Origin: Bryum argenteum
Taxonomy: Eukaryota > Streptophyta > Bryopsida > Bryales > Bryaceae
Assembly: GCA_037043015.1 (NCBI GenBank)
Contig: CM073321.1
Coordinates: forward strand, 24,379,510 to 24,443,509
Reading direction: 5' to 3'
DNA length: 64,000 bases
Below, in pieces: positions 48,739 through 59,509 of this stretch (the stretch's first letter is position 1; each line of letters opens with the position of its first letter). Position numbers and translations under genes: made by a program. Below the pieces are notes generated by a model that saw nothing but the letters and a program-made list of their open reading frames with translations, had not been told where the DNA came from and searched no databases.

Positions 48739-49330
48739 ATGTCTCTAGTGAAGCAAATGTAGAACGGGGGTAACTTGGAAAAGGCTTTGATAATGTTCGA
48801 CCATGTCCAAGGTGTCAGGTCGTTGACAACGATGACGTGCCACGTTTTGGATTTTACATATTTCCGAGTTATGACGATTGTAGCATGCGACGTGCAGTGG
48901 GACGACAACCTAATAAGTGGTCTTAAAGAATCTCAATTATGACAAAGCACGGTTTTGAGAACGTGAATTTGAAGGCCTACATGGTTGACAACGTTGAGGC
49001 TAAGGGGAATGCAATACGCATCATCTATAGGAGCAAAGATGCATCTGAGAAGATAATAGATGCGGAAAGGACATTTCTTTTTTGTTGGATCCAATTCCTA
49101 GAGAAACACACAAAGGCTGACATCTGACAAGACCTCCAATCTCAACACCCAAAACTCTACTAGCGGTTCAAGAATGCGAAGTCAAATGGCAGAAGCCAAA
49201 ACAAAGTTTAAGGCTATTCGACCATGGTAGATGTATTGGGTGCGCTGACGGAGTAAGGACTACTTCACTTGAAAGGTGGGTTGCCTTCTAGCACTTCTGG
49301 TATCGCCAATGGGGAGGCTTTGTGGAGCTC
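48739..49330 (+). pseudogene. Remnant of a plant transposon protein (transposase-like)
   Basis: ATG 48739 reads MSLVKQM, then a TAG where Trp would be expected, then LEKALIMFDHVQGVRSLTTM, HVLDFTYFRVMTIVACDVQW. The frame changes to 48939: GFENVNLKAYMVDNVEAKGN, AIRIIY, ERTFLFCWIQFLEKHTK. The alternation (CD.Q followed by a .A.WNAVR-like block and an ER..LFHW..SL block) resembles transposon-encoded proteins common in non-seed plants; I recall the pattern but cannot name a Pfam family. Both DDE-type acids (CDVQ and MVDN) are present. No terminal repeats were found. Confidence 0.35.
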
Positions 49331-49339
49331 GTAAACTCT

Positions 49340-50200
49340 TGCTCTTTCTTCAATTTTTGTAGCATTTCAATTTGGCTAACATCCACTTAATAAACATTAA
49401 ACTAACTGGCCTACCTCCTTTGTTTCTAGAATCTCAATGAAGACAAACTCGTAGGGATGCAATCATGCAATCTTGCAGAATCAATTCACAACAAGTGGAA
49501 GGAACACTCTAGAGATCCGGTAGCAACTTGTATGTGGCAGTCATGGACAACTCCATATAGCTGTTTATGCAATCAATTGGGTACTTCGAGTTCTTAAAAA
49601 GAGAGGGTCCTAGTCTCCTAGAAAGAATCCGTCAAAGGAGGAGCTCAAATTGAGACGCATAGAGAGATCTCCAGCCAAAACAGAAAATTCAAAATTACTA
49701 TGCAAACCGATTCTGAAGATGTCTAGGTCGTATGAGTGGTGCATCATAGACCAACATCTCCAAAGAGAGAGGTACATGTTCCTTTGAAACAGAAACTTGA
49801 TTCCGCTTCCGGAGAGAAGTGTGGATCTTACATGCCGGATAAAATTAGTGTATCAAGACCTCGTGTCAAGAGTAGATCTGCACGCATAGAGAGCGACAAT
49901 CTTACAAGTGGTCATAGTCAACTCCTCAACAACCGACAAAGAAGAAGGGGACCTTTTCTTTCAACAAATTCTTTTGCTAGTGGACCGCTACCACGTCACC
50001 ACTGCAAAGGAGACCGCTTGCAATCCTTCTCAATGATACATCGCACGTCCTCCCAAGATATCTGCCAAAGCTTGCTTTGCTTAATAAGGAGTTAGAAATA
50101 AGAAGCGCGTCACACGGATTGTCAGAACAAGAAAACCCAACTGCCACCTACACAAGCCTAATAAAAAACTACAAGAAGAATAGGCAAGACACAATGCAGT
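49340..50200. other. No gene recognised
   Basis: Open frames here have no recognisable motif and no support from splice or repeat context. Confidence 0.4.
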
Positions 50201-50209
50201 TTTTTTTTC

Positions 50210-50530
50210 TTAGGATAATTCTTCCGGATCCGGGAAAATTCATGATAATTGAAGGAGTCTTGCCTAAATCGCCCGGCGTTTATTTAGTTTATTCTAAAAT
50301 AGTAATATTAATGTGTGTCAAAGTATCATGACATGTTTTTGGTTATGTTTTATGACTCTATCGTTATTTAAAATTGCATAGATTCATCCTAATTAATAAT
50401 CATAATAAAAAAAACTTAAGTAAACTCTGCGGATGAATTTGCCGGATGAACAAAGTTCCATCCGTTTGGAACGGATGAAGCTTTACCCCATCCAAATATC
50501 CAACTAGAGAGATTTAGGGCTCTATGTTGG
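50210..50530 (+). repeat. Dispersed ~320 bp repeat, copy 2
   Basis: Inverted copy of 18184-18500. A frame across it reads GVLPKSPGVYLVYSKIVILM, matching GILFKCPGVNPVYSNLVILM from the other copy, so the shared segment may once have been coding or at least is conserved in frame. Confidence 0.7.
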
Positions 50531-50982
50531 AAGAAGAGTGTGTGTGCGTGGGAGATTGAGGGGGAATTTGTGTCACGTTTTTGTGAGGTTTTTGGTAGTG
50601 GAAGTGTGCAAGTGTGAGAGTTAGGTTTGGGATGTTTGTTTGGTACATGTGCCTATTGGTTTGGAAAAAATTAGTTTTTTGGGAAGAATGTGATTGCAGG
50701 ATCCAAGGCTCCTTCGTGAGAGTCACATCCAAATAAGGGAGTGCGAGCACCGAGCGGATCCGTCGGAGATCAACGGGGCCCGCGATCAGCATTGGCAAGG
50801 GCGACGTTGGCGGCACAAAGAAGACGAACCAAAGATTGATCCCGACTCAACACCGACACTCTCACCGGCCATTGCTTCAGCAGCCATAGAGGCGGTGGAA
50901 TCAGAGCGGTGATCTGCAACGACGCGCAACACGGAAGCGGTGGCTGGGAACTGAGCAGCAGTACCGGAGGGACACCATAGCT

Positions 50983-51260
50983 CGAGCAGGGCGATCGGAT
51001 TGAAGGCGATCAGCGCCGTGACCGCTCAAGCCGGCTGAGCATCGGCAGAACAGACTGCCGAACACCGACGCACGGGGACGGAGAGACGGCCGGTGAGGAG
51101 GCCAGCCGACAACGCCGGCAGTCTAGCATTGTCGGCGTAGCAGACACGAGCAGGGTGATCAGATCGAAGGCGATCAGCGCCGGGACCGCTCAAGCCGGCT
51201 GAACCTCGGCAGTAGATCGCGAACACCGACGCACGGGGACGGAGAGACGGCGGTGAGAGG
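50983..51260. repeat. GC-rich ~165 bp tandem duplication
   Basis: CGAGCAGGGCGATCGGAT at 50983 recurs as CGAGCAGGGTGATCAGAT at 51148, followed in both by GGCGATCAGCGCC, GACCGCTCAAGCCGGCTGA and CGACGCACGGGGACGGAGAG. Open frames in this GC-rich patch (50700-51600) overlap on both strands and are not called. Confidence 0.8.
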
Positions 51261-51609
51261 AGAGCTGCATCACACCGACACGGCGATCCCGAGCAGCACA
51301 GGACGAGCCTTACCTCCGGATTCCCGGATCAGTCCCTGGCTCCGGTCACTCAAGCGAGAGCAGCAGAGCGGAAGCATCGACAGCACCGCCGCGAGGAGCG
51401 GCACCAGCGACGGAGACCGCGCCGGCCCGGAAAGCGCAATCGACAACAGCAATCGGCGGTAGCATAGTAGTGATAGCACCGCACCTCGGAGCATTGATTG
51501 GCGCGCAGCAGAGCGCGCTCCAAAGAAGAAACCTCCCGAACAAAGCAGCCCACGGCAATCAACCTCTGCCCCTCCGTGTGATAATACGGAGGGTTGACAT
51601 GGGACATTA

Positions 51610-53400
51610 GAGAGGGAGATCCTCTCTTTCCCCCCTTTTTTTGCTGAAAATGTATTCGTGTTGCTTTCTTAGGTTGTTGGTTTTGATTTGTAAACCTTTC
51701 TTAAAAATGGCAAGCGTAATTGCCCAAAAATTCGTTGTGTTAATTTAATTCGTGTTGCATACTCTTGTTTTTGATGTTTGCCTTGGTTGGGATGTTTGAG
51801 CCTTGCTTGCCTATGCTGTTTTGAATCATTGGATGCTAGTGTGCACCACGTGTAAAGGTAGTGCGGAAGCGCTGCCAAAATTTTTAGGCTGAATTTATGC
51901 AATTAGGTTAAAAAATCGGGAATTTGAAAATAAGCGCGGAAGCGCTGCCCAATTCACTCCGAACTTCAGGGTTCATCCTAGAATGATTGAAATGATTGTC
52001 TAGAGGGTTTGTAAAGGCGTCCATTGTTTGGAAGATTGTATTGGTTGCACCCCCCCCCCGACCCAACTTGTGAGCTAGAACCAGACAACCGGAATTTAGC
52101 CTCACATAATTGGTGTGTTTGCCGAGAGGGTTGGATGCTTTGCTCTAATTTTTGTTTGTTTTTTGTCTTTTTTTGAAGCATTCGATTTGAAGAAAAAGGA
52201 CCAGATTACGATAAATAGTAAGTTGTGATTTCTTTCACAATCCAAGCTTGATTGTTTTGGTTCTTGCTTGGTGGTTTGTGTGGATTGGGTTTTGTTTCCT
52301 CATTGGTTGTTTCTTGGACTTTATGGGGTTTAAACTGATTGAGTAATTAGTTTGAAGAATCTTGCTTTGAAATTTTGGTTGATCCTTGGACTTGGTCCAT
52401 TTAAGTTGATGTAAATTGCATCAATTTGAATTTAAACATATTAAATTGATTTTAATTAAATGGAAGCAAACTAGATTAAAGTGAATTGAATCACATTGAA
52501 GTGAATGGAATTGCATTGAAGTGGTTTTGTTGTAGGTAGGCGCTTGTGGTTCTGACTTTCTTGTTAAGCCTTGTGTGGTATGAAGGAAGGGGACTTGGAG
52601 CTTGAGGAGTCAAGCAAGGAGAACTTGCTTTGATGAATGCTTAATTCATGTTTGAAATTCTGATTTGAGTTGCTTTTGCTTCATTGCCTTGTTTTCACTT
52701 GAAGCATTGAAGTTCATTGCTTTGTGAATTAATTGATTTGGTGCATTGTGTAGGTGCACTCCTAGGGAGGAGGGGGGCAGATTACTATATATAGTAATCT
52801 GTAGCCTTGGGTACTTGAAGGACAAAACAACGGTTCTTTTAAAACCGAGTCTCATTTGCCTTGCTTATTGCATATATGTGTGTGAATTGTATGCAAGTTG
52901 ACCGTGTTTAGTTTGTATAGCCAAGATCGGATGTGATTTTTGTAACTCTATGTTGTTGATTTTTGTTGAGGGTGGGTAAACACGTAATTCGTTATAATGG
53001 GAATATTCAAACTCTCAAAAACCAATCGACCTAAATTGCAACATATATATCGAGCTAAACGCGCGTGTTGTAGAGCTAAACTGAATACAAAAGATGATGA
53101 AAGTAGCAAAAGCAAAATTCATCCCGACAACAATTCGCAAAAAGAGCACAATAAACGATAAACTCAATTAAACTGGGAATCGACAATCAACTCCGAAAAC
53201 TTACAAACTCTTGAATTGTTGACTTTAAGGCATAACAACTATACCAAACCTTAACTATGGATAAGAGGTAGAACTTCTACGTGCATTTCTAAAATGAATC
53301 TATTGGCAAAAAGTCACGACACGATAAATTGATAGCTCAAATTGCACTGAGATCATTTACCTCGACTAGAGCTAAATTGGCATGCCCAAATAAAGTAGGG
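51610..53400. other. No gene recognised
   Basis: Moderately AT-rich with many TTG/GAA runs. Includes a C10 run near 52050. No supported gene. Confidence 0.5.
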
Positions 53401-53408
53401 ATGTCAGG

Positions 53409-56210
53409 CTACTCCTCTCCACCGTCGAACCGCTCAATACTTTGTTTGATGATGTCGATTTGACGCTTCGATAATGAAATAATCGGACTCCGAGAGCCAA
53501 GTTTTGCACTTGATTTCCATGACGTAAAAATAGCATCAGCATGAAGCCATTCCGGAATGTGAGTGTCTTTAACTGTCCATTTCAAAGTCTTCTTCGTATC
53601 CCAACCAGCATAGGTTTCTTGAACAACACTATTTTTTGATGCAGGTTGAAAATATTGCATTTGAATACAGCCTGGATAGTTGTGATCAACATCGAGATCA
53701 ATTAAAGCCCTAGTAATCCAGAAAGGACGAGCATCCCCATCAGCTGGACGTAGAGCTACAAAATATCCAGAAAAAACATCTCGACCAACCCGAAACGACT
53801 CCCTTGGTCTATCACACAACCGTCCGATAAAGTGCGGATCACGCCCATATTCCTCTCGCAATTCGCCAGTATTTAGGAACTCTCGTGTCGGAGGTACTCG
53901 AGTTAAAGGCCAACACCCGTTCTTCAAAAATGAAGACACTTCTATAGTCTCAACCAATGCAAGCTTCACAGCTCACCAATAGCGAATAACAAATTCATGA
54001 CGCCGACCAAATTCTCCAAATATGTCCTCCGCACATGAAGTCTCCCACATCTTAATAAACCCTCCAATGCCTTTTACAATGTCATCACGGTTCTTCATGG
54101 GAATGGGCGCCAAAGGTTTCATCTCACCTGTAGGTAACAATGGTTTTCCTGTACTTCGGTCCTCTCTCCACAATTTTATACCTCCATTAGTAGAAGGTAA
54201 CCACTCATTGTCTGTGCCTAACATCTTCTATTGCATCATGGGCCATCCATTGTCATGCTTGTAAAACTTGAATTGCTGACCTTCCGAATGCCCAACTAGA
54301 ATTTCATCTCTAGAACCAATGTAGTCTTTGATATAACCCTTAAAGTCAGGTATTTCCTCTATCAAATGAGGAATGACCGGCAAAGACTCCGCGTCCATAA
54401 ATGACTTCATCAACTGAGGAAGTGTGAGAAAGTCATTCTCTTTCAGATTCATGCTCCAACGTCCGAAGAGGGCGTCAATATCTTCGTGGGTATGTCCAAC
54501 TAACAAGAAATTGACATATACTTCACGGAACACACCCATGTGTACCAGAAGAGACCAAAAGCAAAACATAAATCTATTCTTGTTGTGAGAAGCTGCGTTG
54601 CCCAGTTGCACATGCAAGACGGGAGGTAGAGGCTCCGCCACGCCAGAAACTTCACTTTCAGGAAGAAGAGAGTTTAAACACCCTTCTTTTCCAAACAATA
54701 CAGCTTCAAATATAGGCAACGACTCCAAATTTGCGAATAATGATTTCGAATATGAGATCGGAACACCTTCTAGATCTCGTAAAAGCTTTCATATTGATCC
54801 AATAGTGTGATTGCAATCACTTGGATAAATATCGAGCCCATAATGAGCATACCGGACATCGCTATGCCCGTGCGCAATCATGCCAGTCACAGCAATTGGA
54901 AGCTTCATCAATGCATCATTTGCCTTTGTTTTATGTGAAAATACAGGGCACGCAGTCTTTGCATGATCCATTTTGTCATATATTATACAAAGTACATCTC
55001 TCGGCTTCTGAATAGAAAGAAAAAGATTTGAGTAATAATACTCACGATGTGTTTCTTGATGATGCAAATGCTCCTCTAGCTTCTTGATCCACATATTCTC
55101 TTCACATGAATCAGGTACCATAGACTTGATCATTGTCTCCATCCTGTCACAGGTTGAGCAACGAGCAAAGTTGTCCCCCGGCACCTTCTTTGAATACTCA
55201 GAAAATTTTGACCTCCTAATCCTGCTAAGTGTGCTCTGAGAAATGGACTTCAAGCCCAACCTCTCATTGATGTCATTAATCCCGGGTATGGCATCCTTCC
55301 ACCTGAAGGACGACGGCAAGGACCAAGACACAACCTTCTCACCAAATGTCAACATCTTCGTCCTGTGAGGCATATGATCAGCAACATTGTTAATGAATGT
55401 CTTCAGAGTAGCTACAGCTTGCTTAACATGCAATCGTGGTTTCTTCTGACCAACATTGCCATGATGGCGAGCACGTAGTCCAGCTGCAACTTCTGCCTTC
55501 CCCCTGTAGAATGTTGAAATTGGAACTCCACTTATATTTTGCCATGCACGCGCGCAAACGTCAATGCCTTCAGTCGTTACCATCATCGTGCCGTCTGGTG
55601 CCTGATGAAAACGATTATGAGCATCTATCTTGAAATGTGACTTAAATTTAAAACCCGACGCCTCGTACATCTGCTTTCAGAGAGCCATAATTTTGTCTTG
55701 AGGGAAGGGTTGGCAACAGTTCTTACTGCAGCAAATCTTGCTTGCAACCAAGTTGAGAGAATCTAACGTCAGGAGCTCCTCTTCTCTCTTGGTTCTTAAG
55801 AATCGTGAGTTCCGATGTTCTAACTCATACGGTCGCACCCCCTTTCTCTTTGGATGATCGCGGGCATAAACAGCGACGTTAAATTGATCAACTCGTAAAT
55901 GATCAAGTAGTGACCAGCCCTCATGGATAGCATTGCTGAGCTTCCAACTCCTAGTTCCATATATAGTCTCAGCAGGTACGAAGTCGAAATTCAAGCACTT
56001 CACGATCTGCACAACTACCTGATCTTCACATACGGGCTCGTCATTACTCTCTAACATTCTTTCAGCGTCCAGAGTCTGATAAATGCCTTCACCTACAACG
56101 TCCCCACTATCGTTCAGAAGTGTCACAAATTTCGTAACCCATTTACTTCTGGGCAGTTCGGGGCAATCTTTTAAATGGTTTGGAAGAACAAGCTCGGAGG
56201 GGACATCCAA
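53409..56210 (-). pseudogene. DUF7869-like transposase-type protein, copy 2
   Basis: Near full length (about 930 codons) in one frame apart from stops: TGA (~55676), TGA (~54787), TAG (~54230) and TGA (~53972). The order is MDVPSELVLP (56210); KWVTKFVTLLNDSGDVV; LTLDSLNLVASKICCSKNCC; KSHFKIDAHNRFHQAPDG; GVPISTFYRGKAEVAAGL; HMPHRTKMLTFGEKVVSWSL; SQSTLSRIRRSKFSEY; CSTCDRME; DKMDHAKTACPVFSHKTKAN; YGLDIYPSDCNHTIGSI; LHVQLGNAASHNKNRF; VGHTHEDIDALFGRWS; PHLIEEIPDFKGYIKDY; and a C-terminal ELREEYGRDPHFIGRLCDRP. Copy 1 has LDNACGDNKN where this copy has LGNAASHNKN, so the first presumed catalytic Asp is lost here. Array B lies directly 5'. Confidence 0.65.
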
Positions 56211-56453
56211 GTCCTATAAGACCACAAACAAAGATGAATTAGTACGCATGGATAAACTCAAGACAAAAATATATTAAGCAAAATTAGTAAATCTTATACC
56301 TTAGAAAAAAGACGCTAAAAATCTGCGTCGCCATCAGATTCACTCAATTCCATGATTACCTGAAAACCAGCAATTAACACACAATCATGAGATATTAGTG
56401 GTAAATTAATATACCTGCAGTCAGGAATGTGTATGACCATTGAGAATGTATGG

Positions 56454-57123
56454 CCATTTAGCTCGACTCGAGCTAAATGGTCATCAAGATTACTGTCCAT
56501 CACTTACTCCGAAGTAATTCTAAAAGGAAGACCATTTAGCTCGACTCGAGCTAAATGGTCTTCTTTTCACACATGCATCGTGAGCGCGAGAAACTGTGTT
56601 CTTGATGCCCATTTAGCTCGACTCGAGCTAAATGGGCATCAAGATAATTGTCCATCACTCACCCCGAAGGACGTGTAAAAAGGAGACCATTTAGCTCGAG
56701 TCGAGCTAAATGGTCATCTAGCTTCAATAACTTCGAGGTGAGCGTGATGAACAGTTATCTTAATGACCATTTAGCTCGACTCGAGCTAAATAGGCAACAA
56801 GAAAACAGTTTCTCGCGCTTACGATGCATGTGTGAAAAGAAGACTATTTAGCTGGAGTTAAACTAAATGATCCTCCTACAATCATCTCCGTAGAAAAATC
56901 AAATAATACTTAGGTGGATGACCATTTAGCTCGAGTCGAGCTAAATGGTCTTCCTATGAATCATCAAGTATACGACTTCGTGAACTCGAAGCATTTTGAT
57001 GTGGATGCCCATTTAGCTCGAGTCGAGCTAAATGGTCTTCCTTTGAATCATTCAAGTTCACGACTTAGTGAGCTCGAAGCATTTGGATGCGGATGCCCAT
57101 TTAGCTCGAGTTGAGCTAAATGA
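56454..57123. repeat. Palindrome array B, nine 27 bp palindromes at ~78 (then ~88) bp period
   Basis: Sites at 56454-56480, 56532-56558, 56609-56635, 56687-56713, 56767-56793, 56844-56870 (degenerate), 56922-56948, 57009-57035 and 57097-57123. Each is CCATTTAGCTCGA, one base, then TCGAGCTAAATGG. Start-to-start distances are 78, 77, 78, 80, 77, 78, 87 and 88 bp. Spacers are 50-61 bp and related. Spacer 2 (56559-56608) recurs as its reverse complement at 56794-56843, and spacer 3 at 56714-56766, making a larger inverted repeat centred near 56700. Confidence 0.95.
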
Positions 57124-57539
57124 GCTTGTCCATATTTTATGCATTACTGATAAAAAAGTGCCTCGATATTCGTGCACAGTAATTTGTGAGAATGATTCTT
57201 GGGAATTGTGCACAAGTAAAATAGTATATTTGCCTCGATTTCTGTGGACACCAACTCCGACGAAATCCACTTTCCATCAGGAATGCACTACGATGAAGGC
57301 AACATATGACCAGTCAACAACAAATTCTTGTTACACATTGAAATTGAGGATATTGATTGAACTCACCTTCACGCCGTGCCGGACAGCTGCAATACTTCAA
57401 CGAAGGCCCTGGGCATCCTCAAAAGCAGCAGGCGCATCAACTCCAGAGCTACTAAGAGTCCCAAATCCTAATCAGAATTTACTAATTAAACCGGAAGCAC
57501 AGATGGGAAACGGAGTATAGGCAAAACATAGTATACTGA

Positions 57540-57720
57540 GACGAAGGGCGGAGGTGCGGTGGTGCGAAGGTGAGGCGAAGGGCAAATGTGTGAAAGTACG
57601 AAGGTGCGGAAGAGCGGAGGAGCAAAGGAGCGGAGCAGCAGAGGAGCGGAGGAGCGGGATAGTGCGCAATGAGAAAGAAGAGCGAGCAACACCAAGCGGG
57701 AAGAGAAATGGCGCCAAAAA
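57540..57720. repeat. Purine-rich GGAGC-type repeats
   Basis: Repeated GGAGCGGAGGAGC and AAGGTGCG motifs. It lies 5' of array B, as the GC-rich block at 32075-32640 lies 5' of array A2. Frames through it are low complexity. Confidence 0.7.
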
Positions 57721-57919
57721 AGAGCACGAACTGGACAGAGAAAGGGCGCCAAAAAAGGCCTCTAACGGTCAAAGAATTTTGAGTAAAAGCGATGTGGTTG
57801 GGAACTTTGGGAGGAACGAGGAACTTCACGAGGAACGGGAAACTTCACAAGGAACGGGGACATCTTGGGAACTTTGGGAGGAACGGGGACATCTTGGGGG
57901 AGTAAAAATCATTTGAAGT

Positions 57920-59360
57920 TAAGTCTCCGAGAAATCCGGAATGTTTCCATCCAAAATGTCGTTTTTCGAAATCTATTTGCTTTACTTCCATATTTCACTC
58001 TTAACAATTGTTAGGTTTATTCTAGTGAATTAGCATGTGAAATGGTGAACGCTTTTAACATTTGCTAAGCCTTTATGTCTAGCGTTTATGCTCAATTTAA
58101 CAAACTTGATAATTGATGTGAAGTATTGTAAGTTTTGTATTTAGTAAAGTACGTGTAATATCAAAAGATTAATACTTTGTACATTAAAATAGTTATAGTA
58201 ATAAATTATTTAATTTATTTAAATGTGATTCTATAAGATTAGTTTCTACTTAATTAGGTGTGGATTAGGTATATTAAGTATGATATTCAATTATGTTGAA
58301 TGAGATATTCTACAAATGGATTTTATAAACACAATATTCAATATATTTATGTGAGATATTATTTTATAAGTATTTAGACAGTGAATAAGTTGTGGAATTA
58401 TAAGTTTATTACTTACTTCTTTCAAGTGTATTATTCCATACATGATATTTAAAGTATAATATTATTGGTTTAGAATCAAGTCTTGTTAACACTTAGTGAG
58501 TAAATATATTTTGCAGATTTAGTATTCTATGTGTGATATTCGAACGTAATAATATTTAGTTTTACTTCAGTTCTTATGCTAAGGTGATTTTAATATTATG
58601 GTATTCTAAACCTATTTTCAAAAATTTAGAATGTATCCGCATTTACACTTTCTTCCATAAAGTTGCTATCTAGCTTCTATCTTTACTTTTTAATCTTAAA
58701 TCTTTAACTTCAAAAATAATTAACCTTTAATCCTAAACCCTTAACCCTATAACCAAAACCTTAATTCCTAAATTGTATAGCCTAAATTCTATATAGTAAA
58801 CCCTATACTAAACCCTTAACCCTAAACACTTAACCTTGAATCATAACTACTACACTGTAAAATATTTTAAGCTTGGTAGTTACTTTGAACTCCAATCCGT
58901 AATTATGGAAAAATATCGAAAAACACTAATTTTAGAATTTGCCCGTCGAACACTAGATAATTTTTGAGATTACAGCTATTTTAAAGTTAAAGGTATTTTT
59001 TAGTATTACGTAAACATTTTTAAGAATATAAAAAATAAATTGTTTTATAGAATAAAGAATAAAAACCATATGTAAAAAAAAAAAAACTTAGACAATGTTT
59101 AAATAAAAAGTTATCATTTATTTAACTAGGTTAAAATTATTATGAACTAAGGCTTTTAGCAATTTATCCTTATGATTCAAGTTATATACTATTTCCGTAC
59201 ATAATTCTCATTTCTACAACTAACACAAAACACGTGACATTACACGTAAGTATGCATTAGGTATATATATGGCCTCTTAAATTAAGGATTGGTGCGGCGG
59301 CAAATAAACTTGTATTATGTTTTACAAGTATATTATATTATATTATAATATATTATACGA
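57920..59360. other. AT-rich; degenerate CCCTAAA-like stretch at 58690-58860
   Basis: Within AT-rich DNA, 58690-58860 has many CCTAAA, CCCTTAACCC and CCCTATA motifs, resembling a decayed plant-type (CCCTAAA) interstitial telomeric tract. The fit is loose. No gene is seen. Confidence 0.4.
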
Positions 59361-59363
59361 AAA

Positions 59364-59507
59364 GGTGACCGAGATGCTACTAGCAACGTTTTGATTACAG
59401 AGACCCAAGAAGCATTTTGGCAACTTTTGAAGGTTAGGAAGAAACAACATGAAGATGAACGTGAGGTGAGTCGTTTACTTGAAGACTTAGAAGAAGACAT
59501 CGATTGA
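59364..59507 (+). CDS. Orphan C-terminal coding fragment
   Basis: In AT-rich surroundings an open stretch of 47 codons without an ATG start reads GDRDATSNVLITETQEAFWQ and LLKVRKKQHEDEREVSRLLE, then DLEEDID and TGA. Base composition and charge are protein-like and unlike the flanks. It could be a terminal exon or the acidic end of a lost transposase. Function is unknown. Confidence 0.3.
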   Translation, partial: GDRDATSNVLITETQEAFWQLLKVRKKQHEDEREVSRLLEDLEEDID

Positions 59508-59509
59508 AG

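Noticed and set aside
50690..51600. Protein-coding genes in the GC-rich patch
   Set aside because: Overlapping frames on both strands, short tandem duplication, no domain motif.
198..56210. UAG recoded as glutamine throughout the genome
   Set aside because: TGA and frameshifts interrupt the same remnants, some TAG positions fit Trp, Arg or Tyr, and methylated-C deamination explains the bias; kept only as an alternative.
58690..58860. True interstitial telomere
   Set aside because: Motifs are irregular and no run of perfect CCCTAAA units is present, so it is noted only as telomere-like.
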